Notes under the pieces: model-generated
Databases searched by the model: none
Seen by the model: only the letters and a program-made list of their open reading frames with translations
Told to the model about the DNA's origin: nothing
Translations under genes and position numbers: made by a program
Part shown: one piece after another, positions 16,877-26,284 of the stretch
Numbering within the stretch: the stretch's first letter is position 1
How the letters are laid out: each line of letters begins with the position of its first letter
Source: Lachnocurva sp029100405
Lineage (GTDB): Bacteria; Bacillota; Clostridia; Lachnospirales; Lachnospiraceae
Assembly: GCA_046263755.1 (NCBI GenBank)
Contig: JBJYZC010000007.1
Location: 62,001-126,000, forward strand
Reading direction: 5' to 3'
Length of the DNA stretch: 64,000 nt

Positions 16877-18204
16877 GTTATGTCTTGTCCGCAGCCGGCG
16901 CATCCGTCGGTCTGGGAAATATCTGGCGGTTCCCTTATCTTGCCGCGAAATACGGGGGAGGAATCTTCCTCGTCATTTATATTATTTTGGCATTGACTTT
17001 CGGCTATACCATGATCGTAGCAGAGACAGCGATCGGTCGTATGTCACAGAAGAGCCCGGTCGGTGCCTTCCGCTACTTCAGTAAGAAGCCCTGGTCACAG
17101 ATCGGCGGCTGGATCAATGCCATTATTCCGATCCTGATCGTGCCCTATTATTCGGTGATCGGCGGCTGGGTCGTTCGTTATTTTATTGAATATTGTATCG
17201 GAAATTCGCATGATCTTGCCAAGGAGGATGCTTTTTCTTCCATGATCACCAGCGGACTGACATCGGAGATCTGGTTTCTGATCTTCTCTATTCTCTCTCT
17301 CTTCATTATTTTCATGGGAGTGCAGGGCGGTATTGAACGAGTCAGCCGGACCATGATGCCGGCTCTGGTCGTTCTGGCTGTGATCGTCTGCATTTATTCC
17401 ATGACGCGTCCCGGCGCCGGTGCCGGTATCCGTTATTTGCTTGTTCCGAATCTGAAGAACTTCTCCTGGATGACGGTCGTATCCGCCATGGGGCAGATGT
17501 TTTATTCCCTGTCCATTGCCATGGGGATCCTGATCACCTTCGGTTCCTATATGAAGAAGGAAGTCTCGATCGAGGGAGCAACCCGTCAGGTGGAATTCTT
17601 TGATACTTTGATTGCCATTATGGCAGGTCTTATGATCATCCCGGCCGTCTTTGCCTTCTCCGGTGACAAAGCGGCAGAGAATCTCCAGGCCGGACCTTCG
17701 CTGATGTTCATTACTATGCCGAAGATCTTCGATTCTATGGGATTTGGAAATGTGATCGGTGCGGTCTTCTTCCTTCTGGTTCTGTTCGCAGCCTTGACCA
17801 GTGCCATTGCCCTGGAAGAGAGTGCTGTATCAACTTTTGAGGATCAGTTGGGCTGGTCCAGAAAGAAAGCGACTGTCATTATCGGCTGCATCATGATTGT
17901 TCTCGGATCTCTTTCTGCTTTGGGTTATGGCCCGCTTTCTAATGTGAAGATCATTGGAATGAGTTTTCTGGACTTCTTTGATTTCCTGACCAATTCCGTT
18001 ATGATGCCGATCGCTGCTTTTGCCACCTGTATGCTGGTCGTCTTCGTGATCGGCAGAAAGAAGATCGCAGAAGAAGTTCTGGAGGCTGGTGCATTCCGCC
18101 GTCAGGGTATTTTCAACTTCACGATCAAATGGCTGGCACCGCTTTTTGTCTTGATCATTCTGGTATCCAGCGTGGCATCTGCATTCGGATGGATCCATAT
18201 GTAA
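16837..18204 (+). CDS. Sodium-dependent transporter, NSS (SNF) family
   Basis: 455 aa with about 11-12 membrane helices. The N-terminal helix has the strongly conserved GYVLSAAGASVGLGNIWRFPYLAAKYGGG, which forms the Na+ and substrate site, followed by ETAIGRMSQKSPVGA. Bacterial members import amino acids or related amines. Start fixed by homology of the N-terminus (a stop lies just upstream in frame). It begins a plus-strand cluster with a PfkB kinase, a deaminase and a Sir2 enzyme; whether it carries an amino acid or a nucleoside-related amine is open. Confidence 0.93.
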   Translation: METKKRSKFTGKIGYVLSAAGASVGLGNIWRFPYLAAKYGGGIFLVIYIILALTFGYTMIVAETAIGRMSQKSPVGAFRYFSKKPWSQIGGWINAIIPILIVPYYSVIGGWVVRYFIEYCIGNSHDLAKEDAFSSMITSGLTSEIWFLIFSILSLFIIFMGVQGGIERVSRTMMPALVVLAVIVCIYSMTRPGAGAGIRYLLVPNLKNFSWMTVVSAMGQMFYSLSIAMGILITFGSYMKKEVSIEGATRQVEFFDTLIAIMAGLMIIPAVFAFSGDKAAENLQAGPSLMFITMPKIFDSMGFGNVIGAVFFLLVLFAALTSAIALEESAVSTFEDQLGWSRKKATVIIGCIMIVLGSLSALGYGPLSNVKIIGMSFLDFFDFLTNSVMMPIAAFATCMLVVFVIGRKKIAEEVLEAGAFRRQGIFNFTIKWLAPLFVLIILVSSVASAFGWIHM

Positions 18205-18275
18205 GGTTTTGGCGGAAGTTACCAAGCAAGGATACTATGCGTGAATCTGCCTGATCGAAATGGAGTTAGAGAAAT

Positions 18276-19211
18276 ATGAAAAACGGAATTGTTGTGATCG
18301 GAGCCACTTTTGTTGATATCAAGGGATATCCCAGCGGCCAGTACGTGCCGAACGGCCGGAATGCCGGCAATGTCATCGAAGTCCATGGCGGCGTCAGCAG
18401 AAATATTGCGGAAGATATTGCAAATATAGAGCTTCGCCCTACATTTCTCTCCATCGTCGATGAGAGTGCCCTGGGACAGGAAGTCATTGACAAGTTAACT
18501 CGTCATAAGGTGAATACGTCCTATATTCGTAAAGTCAAAGACGGGCTTGGAACCTGGCTTGCCATTTTTTCGAATGAGGGCGATGTCATCGCCTCCATTT
18601 CCAAACGGCCGGATCTGTCACAGATCCTTCGGATCCTTAATGAGGAGGGCGATGAGATCTTCGCCGAGGCAGACAGTATCTGTGTAGAATTCGATATCGA
18701 AGCTTTGATCTTAAAGAAAATTTTTGAGCTGGCGGATAAATACCACAAGAAGGTCTACTGTCCGATTTCCAATATGTCGATAGCGATTGAACGACGGGAT
18801 CTGATCCAGAGGTCCGGCATTCTGGTCTGCAATGTGCAGGAGGCGGGTCTTCTCTTTTCGGATGACTACTGCAGCATGACACCGGAGGAATTGATGCCTG
18901 TCATTGACCGGAATGTGAAACGGGCCCATTATCCCGGCATGGTTGTGACCATGGGAGGAAAGGGTGCTGTCTATGCGGAACTAAATGGTGAGCCCGGCTA
19001 TTGCCCGCCCATCAATGTCGGCGTTGTGGATACGACCGGCGCAGGCGATGCCTTCTTCTCCGGCGTGGCGATCGGTCTGACTTATGGGAAGACCTTGGGG
19101 GAGGCCTGCCGGATCGGGACCCGGATGGCAAGCTCTGTCATTTCAACAACGGACAATGTCTGCCCCCGTTTCTTACCGTCGGAATTTGACCTGGAATTCG
19201 GGAATCCGTAA
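18276..19211 (+). CDS. PfkB family carbohydrate/nucleoside kinase
   Basis: 311 aa ribokinase-fold enzyme. GATFVDIKGYP and NVIEVHGGVSRNIAEDIA form the substrate region; VVDTTGAGDAFFSGVA is the PfkB signature with the catalytic base at Asp258. N-terminal GGVSRN and overall pattern resemble pseudouridine/nucleoside kinases more than fructokinases, but the substrate cannot be fixed. It follows the NSS gene by 71 bp and precedes the deaminase by 25 bp, which favours a nucleoside substrate. Confidence 0.88.
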   Translation: MKNGIVVIGATFVDIKGYPSGQYVPNGRNAGNVIEVHGGVSRNIAEDIANIELRPTFLSIVDESALGQEVIDKLTRHKVNTSYIRKVKDGLGTWLAIFSNEGDVIASISKRPDLSQILRILNEEGDEIFAEADSICVEFDIEALILKKIFELADKYHKKVYCPISNMSIAIERRDLIQRSGILVCNVQEAGLLFSDDYCSMTPEELMPVIDRNVKRAHYPGMVVTMGGKGAVYAELNGEPGYCPPINVGVVDTTGAGDAFFSGVAIGLTYGKTLGEACRIGTRMASSVISTTDNVCPRFLPSEFDLEFGNP

Positions 19212-19236
19212 GACAGCAGCATAAAGAGAGGAAACG

Positions 19237-21678
19237 ATGACCTATTTTACAAGTTTTGCCTTGGATAATGAGAAAGATATTCTGGTGAATCTCTACTGGG
19301 ACTTAGACCAGCTGCAATATGAGCTCGAGACGCCAAATCACCATTCCGGCAATCTCATCCGGAATCTGGCCCGCCTCTGTCAGCTGCCGCTTTCGACCAA
19401 TGAGGAAGGCCTTCTTGTCATCCGGGGCAGCATTCCCTGTTTTATCGATGGAGACAACCGGGAGGTCTACATTTTCCATATGGGTGCAACAAAGGTTGCG
19501 AATATCTACCGGGACGGCCGGGTGGAGCGGAAGGCGACCATTCCATCGATTGCCAAGACCTTGATGAGTCAGACCCGGGAGTACGAGCTGGACCTCTATG
19601 AGACCATTTTTAAGACCTATATCCCGCGGGATTTGAAGTTCTGTTCGGATCTTCATACCCACATGAATGCAAATCTGCCGGGGGACATTCTGATCGCGCT
19701 CGGCATTTTCCACGAGATCCGTTATCCCCTTTATTATATTCGAAAGCTGGACCTGGCGCTGACGCCGGCCCAGGAGGCCCTGCTTTCAGACCGCCGGGCT
19801 AAGGTTGAGAGGCAGTTTATTCATTCTGACCTGAAGGGCAAGTATCTGGACCGGAAGATCAACGACAATACCTTTCTCAATTTCGCCAGCCTGATTCTGG
19901 ATAATCTCGACCATGCCGCCGAAAATATTGTAAAGATCCGGACCTCCCTCTCGATCTTGAAGGACGGCCAGGCTGTTTTCACCAATCTGGAGAAGGTTTA
20001 CCTCTATCGTTACGTCTTCTGTAAGGGGCAGACGAGTGAGGATCCTTTTCCGCTTCGAAATGTAGACCAGATCCCCGATCGCGAGGTACGCCGGGCTCTG
20101 GAACAGATGCAGAAGGATCACGAAAACCCGGACTATGTCGAGAACAGCCTCTTTCAGGACTGTCTTCTCTGGATCGCCCGGAATTACAGACGACAGGGCA
20201 TCTCTTATGCCGAGATCAGTGATACAACTCTTGTCAAGAAATATGAATCTCTTCGGATGCTGGAGGAGGTCCATAAGGTCATGCCGGCTATTTTTAAGGA
20301 GACCGGTGTCATGCTCCGCTTTCTTGCGGCCATCCGGCGAATCCCTTTGACCATTGTGAAGGACCGGGTGACGCCGAGTGATTACCTGGCCCAGAATGTG
20401 TCAGTTCTCCATGCAACGGCTCTGGATCCTTACGTTGCCGGTGTCGATTTCGTGGGCGAAGAGATCAATGATATTATCCAGTTAAAGCCGGTCTTCCGGG
20501 AAATCTTAAAGATAGCAGCTAAGGATCCGGATTTTGTGATCCGTGTGCATGCCGGAGAAAACGACAGCCAGAAAGACAACATTGCGCACTCCATCGCCTG
20601 TGTCAGAGATTCTCTGGCACCTGGTCAGGCTATGCCGCATATGAGAATCGGTCACGGCCTCTATACCTACAGTCTGACCTCCAGAAAGGGCAGAGAAGTC
20701 CTCCGGCAGCTTAGGGACAATCATATTGTTCTGGAATTTCAGCTGACTTCCAATGTCCGCTTGAACAACCTGAATTCTCTGAAGAATCATCCGCTGAAGC
20801 AGTATCTGTCTGCCGGGATCTCCTGTGTACAGGGAACGGACGGCGCGGCGATCTATGGGACAGATGCGATGGAGGAAGAACTGGCTCTGGCCCGTCTTCT
20901 CCATCTGAGTGGTGCAGAAATGGCTCGAATGAAGGCAGCAGAGACGGTCATTATCGAAAACAGCAAGGCTGCTTATCAGAGAAAGAAGAGAGCCTACGAA
21001 AATGCCCATTATACAGAGGAGAAACTGCTGAAACTGATGCCGGAGATCCTGCCGGCTTCCGGCATTCATGCAATCGCAGGCAGCCACAGTCGTCATTTCG
21101 ATGCCAATACGGAATTGAAGGAAAAAATCCGGGAATTGCCCTGGGATCGGACCCCGATTATTCTCATGGGCGGAAGCTTCAATAGTGAGCGTCGGACGAC
21201 CCGTCTCCGTGAGGATGGCAAGGCAGAGATTCAAAAGCTTCTGGCATCGATCAGTCCGGAGGAGTATTTCTTTGTGGTCGGTCATAAATTAACCGGATAT
21301 GAGGGATTTCTTGTAGAGGAAATCTCGAATCTTCCGAAAGAGCGGCAATTTGAAGTCTTTGCTATGGTTCCGTCTCTCTTAACGGCAGAAGAGAAGAAGA
21401 GACTGAAAAGTGCGGATGTCAATATCCGTGTCAGCCCGGATCTCGAAGGCATGGGGATCTATAAGAGCTTTAATTATGAGATCTTCGAGCGTCGGCCATC
21501 GGTCCTTCTGGCTTTTGATGGCAATTCTGCCGGGGAGAATATGATCCAGGAAGCTAAGAATGGTAAGGGTCGTGCGAAGATCGAAGTCTATCTGCATGCC
21601 GGGTCCTTATTGAAGAAGGCCAGGTCTCTGGCCGGTTATGTCGCTTATTTCGGTGATGGAGAAGATTTGGAGGTGTAG
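19237..21678 (+). CDS. Adenosine deaminase-fold protein with extra N- and C-terminal domains
   Basis: 813 aa, more than twice a normal adenosine deaminase. Zinc and catalytic residues are intact: DLHTH (His140, His142), VHAGEND (His438, Glu441), RIGHG (His473) and QGTDG (Asp535). Residues 1-130 are a lead-in domain I do not recognise, and there is a long insertion between the HxH motif and HAGE. Residues about 605-813 form a separate alpha/beta domain (PIILMGGSFNSERRT, FFVVGHKLTGYEGFLVEE, LLAFDGNSAGENM) that looks like a Rossmann/SLOG-type nucleotide-binding fold; that assignment is by eye. RBS GAGAGGAAACG. It is 3 bp from the Sir2 gene, hinting at NAD or ADP-ribose chemistry. Confidence 0.8.
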   Translation: MTYFTSFALDNEKDILVNLYWDLDQLQYELETPNHHSGNLIRNLARLCQLPLSTNEEGLLVIRGSIPCFIDGDNREVYIFHMGATKVANIYRDGRVERKATIPSIAKTLMSQTREYELDLYETIFKTYIPRDLKFCSDLHTHMNANLPGDILIALGIFHEIRYPLYYIRKLDLALTPAQEALLSDRRAKVERQFIHSDLKGKYLDRKINDNTFLNFASLILDNLDHAAENIVKIRTSLSILKDGQAVFTNLEKVYLYRYVFCKGQTSEDPFPLRNVDQIPDREVRRALEQMQKDHENPDYVENSLFQDCLLWIARNYRRQGISYAEISDTTLVKKYESLRMLEEVHKVMPAIFKETGVMLRFLAAIRRIPLTIVKDRVTPSDYLAQNVSVLHATALDPYVAGVDFVGEEINDIIQLKPVFREILKIAAKDPDFVIRVHAGENDSQKDNIAHSIACVRDSLAPGQAMPHMRIGHGLYTYSLTSRKGREVLRQLRDNHIVLEFQLTSNVRLNNLNSLKNHPLKQYLSAGISCVQGTDGAAIYGTDAMEEELALARLLHLSGAEMARMKAAETVIIENSKAAYQRKKRAYENAHYTEEKLLKLMPEILPASGIHAIAGSHSRHFDANTELKEKIRELPWDRTPIILMGGSFNSERRTTRLREDGKAEIQKLLASISPEEYFFVVGHKLTGYEGFLVEEISNLPKERQFEVFAMVPSLLTAEEKKRLKSADVNIRVSPDLEGMGIYKSFNYEIFERRPSVLLAFDGNSAGENMIQEAKNGKGRAKIEVYLHAGSLLKKARSLAGYVAYFGDGEDLEV

Positions 21679-21681
21679 GGA

Positions 21682-22425
21682 ATGGATGTCGAAGCCATAC
21701 AAGCCTTACAGGAGGCGATTGACCAGTCCGAGAGGATCGTATTCTTCGGTGGTGCCGGAGTTTCCACAGAAAGCGGGATCCCGGATTTCCGGAGTAAGGA
21801 TGGACTCTATAATCAGCACGACGTGAATTTCGACAAGTACCCGCCGGAGTATCTCCTCAGTCACTCCTGTCTCATCGATCATCCCAAGATCTACTTCGAA
21901 TTTCATCGGCAGAAGATGGATACAAGAAATGTAGAGCCAAACGCAGCGCACCGCTATCTGGCGAAACTGGAAAAGACAGGAAAACTTCTCGGAATCGTAA
22001 CGCAGAATATTGATGGTCTCCATCAGAAGGCCGGCAGTCGGAAGGTTTTTGAGATCCACGGATCTGCGCTTCGAAATTACTGTATGAAATGCGGGAAAGT
22101 CTATCCGTCGGACTATATTTTCGAGTCAAAGGAAGCCATTCCTCACTGCAGCTGCGGTGGTGTGATCCGGCCGGACATTACGCTTTATGAAGAATCTCTT
22201 CCGGAAGATGCGGTCGAGAGGGCCATTCGTGCCCTGTCTGAAGCGGATCTTCTGATCATTGGCGGGACATCTCTGACGGTCTATCCGGCAGCTTCTTTTA
22301 TCCATTATTTCCATGGAGATACGCTAGCTGTTATCAATGAAAGTGATCTTTCAGTGCCCAGGGCGAAGCATACTATAGTGATTCACGACCGGATTGGGGA
22401 GGTCTTTTCGAAGCTTACGGTGTGA
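21682..22425 (+). CDS. cobB: Sir2 family NAD-dependent protein deacylase
   Basis: 247 aa, full-length sirtuin. NAD site FFGGAGVSTESGIPDFRSKDGLY, TQNIDGLH, catalytic His in EIHGS, zinc pairs CMKCGK and CSCGG, and LLIIGGTSLTVYPAASFI are all present. The Phe-to-Phe-Gly-Gly start and Tyr/Arg desuccinylase pair were not checked by alignment. It removes acyl groups from lysines, consuming NAD and releasing nicotinamide and O-acyl-ADP-ribose. RBS GGAGGTGTAGGGA; 3 bp after the deaminase gene, so clearly co-translated with it. Confidence 0.94.
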   Translation: MDVEAIQALQEAIDQSERIVFFGGAGVSTESGIPDFRSKDGLYNQHDVNFDKYPPEYLLSHSCLIDHPKIYFEFHRQKMDTRNVEPNAAHRYLAKLEKTGKLLGIVTQNIDGLHQKAGSRKVFEIHGSALRNYCMKCGKVYPSDYIFESKEAIPHCSCGGVIRPDITLYEESLPEDAVERAIRALSEADLLIIGGTSLTVYPAASFIHYFHGDTLAVINESDLSVPRAKHTIVIHDRIGEVFSKLTV

Positions 22426-22577
22426 ATGGAGGACTGCATATTTTTATTCTATAAAAATACAAAAAAAAACAAAATGGCGCGGAAAAAGGAGCATATAATA
22501 AATTGAGGTTAAGAAGATTTTCTTCCAAGACCTGGACAATGGCAATAAGCAATAATCTTTAATGGAGGGGGACAGAT

Positions 22578-22919
22578 ATGAGCAGAAAACTATCTGTGAT
22601 TTATGGGATTTTACTTTCAGTCGTTGCTTTATTCTACGATGTTGGATACTATTTTCTCGATCGAAAAGTGAGCCGGACATATGTAGCGATACCCGCTCAG
22701 CTCTATCAAACGGTCGTCTTTGCTGCAGTTGTATTTCTGTATACATTTCTGATGCTTCGGTTCATTCGATTTTCATCTGGCTATTGTGCTTCGTTAATCA
22801 GCGCAATTCTATGCCTGATTCTTTCCTCCAGGATTTTCATGCATTGGTCTCTTCTGTCACTATGTCTGATTGGCATGTCGATTGCTTTTCTGGTCTTCGG
22901 GAAGAAATCCAGGGAATAG
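22578..22919 (+). CDS. Small four-helix membrane protein, unknown function
   Basis: 113 aa after a strong AATGGAGGGGGACAGAT site. Four hydrophobic stretches (about residues 6-28, 42-62, 66-86, 90-107) with short charged loops and a KKSRE tail. A TATAAT-like box lies at 22494. No family recognised. Confidence 0.6.
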   Translation: MSRKLSVIYGILLSVVALFYDVGYYFLDRKVSRTYVAIPAQLYQTVVFAAVVFLYTFLMLRFIRFSSGYCASLISAILCLILSSRIFMHWSLLSLCLIGMSIAFLVFGKKSRE

Positions 22920-22944
22920 TTGGAAAGTGGAATACTTGCCTGAC

Positions 22945-23019
22945 TTGTAAAAAAGATGTAAAAAAGAGTATACTATTAGGGATCGGGAGAGTGGTGAGTC
23001 ACATTCTCCCGATCTTTTT
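22945..23019 (+). terminator. Promoter-like box followed at once by a terminator hairpin
   Basis: TTGTAA (22945-22950), 18-bp spacer and TATACT (22969-22974) end 6 bp before GATCGGGAGA (22981-22990), which pairs perfectly with TCTCCCGATC (23005-23014) and is followed by TTTTT. It may simply end the upstream gene; as a promoter-hairpin pair it repeats the arrangement in front of the OPT gene and could attenuate the MATE gene. Confidence 0.55.
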
Positions 23020-23056
23020 GCCTTGACGATCCGTACCTTTCCCCTTCCATGGTGAA

Positions 23057-24520
23057 ATGAGATTGGTACCAGTGATTCGGGAAATGATATGGTATCCCTT
23101 GTCCAGATTAATATTTCAGATGAAATCGAGAAAAATGAAAAAAAGAAATGCAGAAACGCAGCAAATCGCATATGAGAAGCAATATCACCGCATGACGCAG
23201 GAGCCGGTCGGACGTCTGGTTCGGGAACTTTCGCTTCCGACCATTATTTCTATGCTGGTAACGAATATTTACAATATGGGAGACACTTTTTTCGTCAGCC
23301 AAATCGGGACAAGTGCCAGTGCAGCCACTGGTGTTGTCTTTGGTCTGATGGCGATCCTGCAAGCCTTCGGTTTCATGTTCGGCCATGGAGCGGGGACTAA
23401 TATTTCCCGGAAACTCGGTCAGAGGGATCTTAAGTCAGCAAAGAATTTCAGTGCCTGCGGTTTTTACCTGTCACTTCTCACCGGTTCCCTGATCGGCCTT
23501 TTCGGACTGTTTTTTTTGGATCCCCTCATGCGGCTTTTGGGCAGTACGAATACCATTCTGCCCTATGCGAGAATCTATGGGATCTATATCCTTCTGGCCG
23601 GGCCGGCCATGACGACAGGCTGTGTGATGAATAATATTCTCCGTTATGAAGGACTGGCTTTCTATGGCATGGTAGGCCTGACAAGTGGAGGAATCCTGAA
23701 TCTCTTCGGGGACGCCTTCCTCATCAATGTCTGTCATATGGGCATCGCCGGTGCGGGGCTATCGACTATGGTGACCCAGTATCTGAGCTGTCTGATTCTG
23801 ATCCTGCCTTTCCTTCGGGGCAGGACACAGAGCAGTTTTCATCCGAAATATTTCACATGGAGACCGGCCATCGTGAAGAAGGTGATTTTTAACGGAATGC
23901 CATCTCTTGCACGAAACCTGTTGAACGCCTTATCTACGATGCTGATCAACCATCTGGCAGGTGGTTACAGCGATGCGGCAGTTTCGGCCATCTCGATCGT
24001 AAACCGTGTTACATTTTTCCTGAACTGTATAACGATCGGCCTCGGACAGGCACTGCAACCCATAGCAGCCTATAATTATGGAGCGAAAATTTACTCCCGC
24101 TTAAAGAAGTGTTATTGGTATGTCTTCCGCCTGGCCAGTACTTTGCTTGTGATCCTTGCCATTCTTGCCTTTCTCTTTGCCGGCCAGATCGTCGGCTTCT
24201 TCCGAAATGATCCGGAAGTCATTCAAATCGGAAGCAGGATGATGCGTTTTATTAGTTTGAGTATGCCTTTCATGGCGATGTCCGTCTTTGGTGATATGAT
24301 TTTTCAGTCGATCGGACAGGCCGCAAAAGCGACCCTTCTTACTTCCCTGCGCCGCGGTCTGTTTCTGATTTTCTATGCCTATTTACTGACTGCAATCTTC
24401 GGCCTGACGGGTCTGGAGATCTCGCAGGGCCTCTCGGAGATCAGTGCCAGCCTGATTGCCTTTCCTATGACCCTGCACTTCCTTCGTCATCTGCCGGAAG
24501 ATCGGATAGAGAACGTATGA
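23057..24520 (+). CDS. MATE family efflux transporter
   Basis: Up to 487 aa with 12 membrane helices; LPTIISMLVTNIYNMGDTFFVSQIG, GHGAGTNISRKLGQRD and LGQALQPIAAYNYGAK are MATE landmarks. It exports cationic compounds or drugs by Na+/H+ antiport. The start is uncertain: ATG 23057, 23120 and 23192 (MTQEPVGRLVREL, where homology begins) all lack a good ribosome binding site. Overlaps a following frame by 4 bp. Confidence 0.88.
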   Translation: MRLVPVIREMIWYPLSRLIFQMKSRKMKKRNAETQQIAYEKQYHRMTQEPVGRLVRELSLPTIISMLVTNIYNMGDTFFVSQIGTSASAATGVVFGLMAILQAFGFMFGHGAGTNISRKLGQRDLKSAKNFSACGFYLSLLTGSLIGLFGLFFLDPLMRLLGSTNTILPYARIYGIYILLAGPAMTTGCVMNNILRYEGLAFYGMVGLTSGGILNLFGDAFLINVCHMGIAGAGLSTMVTQYLSCLILILPFLRGRTQSSFHPKYFTWRPAIVKKVIFNGMPSLARNLLNALSTMLINHLAGGYSDAAVSAISIVNRVTFFLNCITIGLGQALQPIAAYNYGAKIYSRLKKCYWYVFRLASTLLVILAILAFLFAGQIVGFFRNDPEVIQIGSRMMRFISLSMPFMAMSVFGDMIFQSIGQAAKATLLTSLRRGLFLIFYAYLLTAIFGLTGLEISQGLSEISASLIAFPMTLHFLRHLPEDRIENV

Positions 24521-24558
24521 TGGATCATAGATCAAAGAAAGACCATGAGGGAGAAAAG

Positions 24559-25074
24559 ATGATAGCAATCGTATGTTTGTCAGAGGATAATGGAATGGCT
24601 TTTAACCACAGGCGGCAAAGCCGGGACGAAAAACTGATCGACTACTTAATCAGCCGTCTTTCAGGCAAAACCTTGCGGATGGATCCTTACTCTGAGGACT
24701 TATTTATGAAATATAAGGCCTTACCGGTTTCCGGAGAAATACCGGGAGAATGCCCAGTCAACGAAGAAAACCATAAAGAAGGATCGGATCTGAATCTTTT
24801 TACAGATTTGGGAGTCCACATGATCGTAGAAGAAGATTATTTGGAAAAGGCACAAGAAACGGACTATTGTTTTGTGGAAAGAGAAGATCTCCTGCCCTAC
24901 AAAGACCGAATCTCCTGTCTCATCCTCTGTCGATGGAACCGGAAATATCCCATGGATCAGAAATTTGATCTGGATCTGTCGGAATACAAGCTTCGTTCTT
25001 CAGAAGATATTCCGGGAAAATCCCATGACAAGATCACAATTGAGGTGTGGGACAAGAGGCAAGATCTTCATTGA
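24559..25074 (+). CDS. Conserved hypothetical protein (MIAIVCLSEDNGMAFN family)
   Basis: 171 aa from ATG 24559, chosen for GAGGGAGAAAAG upstream; an in-frame ATG at 24517 overlapping the MATE stop is less well signalled. The start MIAIVCLSEDNGMAFNHRRQSRD superficially recalls dihydrofolate reductase, but later DHFR motifs are missing. Soluble and acidic. Found here between a MATE exporter and a secreted nuclease; function not recognised. Confidence 0.65.
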   Translation: MIAIVCLSEDNGMAFNHRRQSRDEKLIDYLISRLSGKTLRMDPYSEDLFMKYKALPVSGEIPGECPVNEENHKEGSDLNLFTDLGVHMIVEEDYLEKAQETDYCFVEREDLLPYKDRISCLILCRWNRKYPMDQKFDLDLSEYKLRSSEDIPGKSHDKITIEVWDKRQDLH

Positions 25075-25115
25075 CAGAAGATATTCAAATGAGAGCCTTC
25101 ACATGAGAGAAGAAA

Positions 25116-26252
25116 ATGCAGAAGAGAGAATCGAATGGAATGAAAGAGGAAAGAAAGAAGAAAAATCAATTTCGAAGACATAAGTCCGTTTTTGCCTTGC
25201 TTCTTGCGCTGCTTCTTGCTTGGAGCGGATGGAATCTGACTGCCTGCACAGAGCTGTCATCATCCGGACAGAAAGCGAAGACAGAGATCAGTGCATCGGC
25301 TGATACAGACCTGAAACAGGGGGAAGACGCCGGTCAGACCGGTGGCCAGTCGGCTGATACAGATCTGAAACAGGGGGAAGACACCGGTCAGACCGGTGGC
25401 CAGTCGGTCGATACAGATCTGAAACAGGGGGAAGACGCCGGTCAGACTGGTGGCCAGTCAGTTGATCAGTCGGTCAATCCGTCGGTCGATCTTTCCAATG
25501 GTTCTATACCAGCCTACGATGGGAAGGCCTATATTTCCATCCATCAGAATGTACCATCCTTTTCGGATGCGGATAAAAAGAGGACAGATCCTTTTGAAAG
25601 CTACAGTGATTTGGATCAGCTGGGACGCTGTGGTGTGGCTTATGCCAACATCTGTAAGGAAATCATGCCGACAGAGAAGCGCGGACCGATCGGTGTGGTC
25701 CGGCCCAGCGGTTGGCATACCGTGAAATATGATATCGTGGATGGGAAATACCTCTACAATCGCTGTCACTTGATTGGTTATCAACTGTCCGGTGAGAATG
25801 CAAATGAAAAGAATCTGATCACCGGAACCCGCTATCTCAATACTGAGGGTATGCTGCCCTTTGAAAATATGGTGGCCGATTATGTCAAAGAGACGAATCA
25901 TCACGTTCTCTATCGGATAACGCCGATTTTTCAGGGGAATGATCTTGTGGCAAGCGGGGTCCAGATGGAAGCATGGTCGGTGGAAGATCAGGGCGCCGGA
26001 ATCTGTTTCAATGTATATTGCTATAATGTCCAGCCCGGTATCACCATTGACTATGCAAGCGGAACCAGCAGCCTGGCCGGACAAGCTTCGGCAGCGACTG
26101 ATTCAGACCGCACGGTTTATATTACCGGAAGCGGAAAACACTATCATCTGACACAACAGTGCAAGGGACTTACCAAGGCAAAATCGATCACTCCTATTTC
26201 AGAGAAAGATGCGATTGCAAAGGGTTATACCCTGTGTGGGCTTGAGAAATAA
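25116..26252 (+). CDS. Secreted lipoprotein DNA/RNA non-specific endonuclease
   Basis: 378 aa. Residues 1-45 are a lipoprotein signal: basic stretch, hydrophobic FALLLALLLAWSGW and lipobox LTAC. Next comes a linker of three 18-residue repeats (DTDLKQGEDAGQTGGQS). The nuclease domain carries the beta-beta-alpha-metal signature YNRCHLIGYQLSG (general-base His) and NLITGTRYLNTEGMLPFE (metal-binding Asn), as in EndA-like surface nucleases. A C-terminal YITGSGKHYHL..C..C segment is a small Cys-containing module seen after such nucleases. It probably degrades extracellular nucleic acids for nutrients, competition or uptake. Confidence 0.87.
   Translation: MQKRESNGMKEERKKKNQFRRHKSVFALLLALLLAWSGWNLTACTELSSSGQKAKTEISASADTDLKQGEDAGQTGGQSADTDLKQGEDTGQTGGQSVDTDLKQGEDAGQTGGQSVDQSVNPSVDLSNGSIPAYDGKAYISIHQNVPSFSDADKKRTDPFESYSDLDQLGRCGVAYANICKEIMPTEKRGPIGVVRPSGWHTVKYDIVDGKYLYNRCHLIGYQLSGENANEKNLITGTRYLNTEGMLPFENMVADYVKETNHHVLYRITPIFQGNDLVASGVQMEAWSVEDQGAGICFNVYCYNVQPGITIDYASGTSSLAGQASAATDSDRTVYITGSGKHYHLTQQCKGLTKAKSITPISEKDAIAKGYTLCGLEK
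25302..25463. repeat. Three 54-bp in-frame tandem repeats
   Basis: Units at 25302, 25356 and 25410 encode near-identical 18-residue repeats of the nuclease linker. Differences are few (Ala/Thr and Ala/Val), so copy number has probably changed recently by slippage or recombination. Confidence 0.92.
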
Positions 26253-26284
26253 AGCTTGAGAAATAAAGCTTTTTTTGGCTTCGA

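Noticed and set aside
19237..21678. RADAR-type RdrB adenosine deaminase defence protein
   Set aside because: Length and deaminase fold are suggestive, but no RdrA ATPase is nearby, and neighbours are metabolic; the C-terminal Rossmann-like domain also does not suit that assignment.
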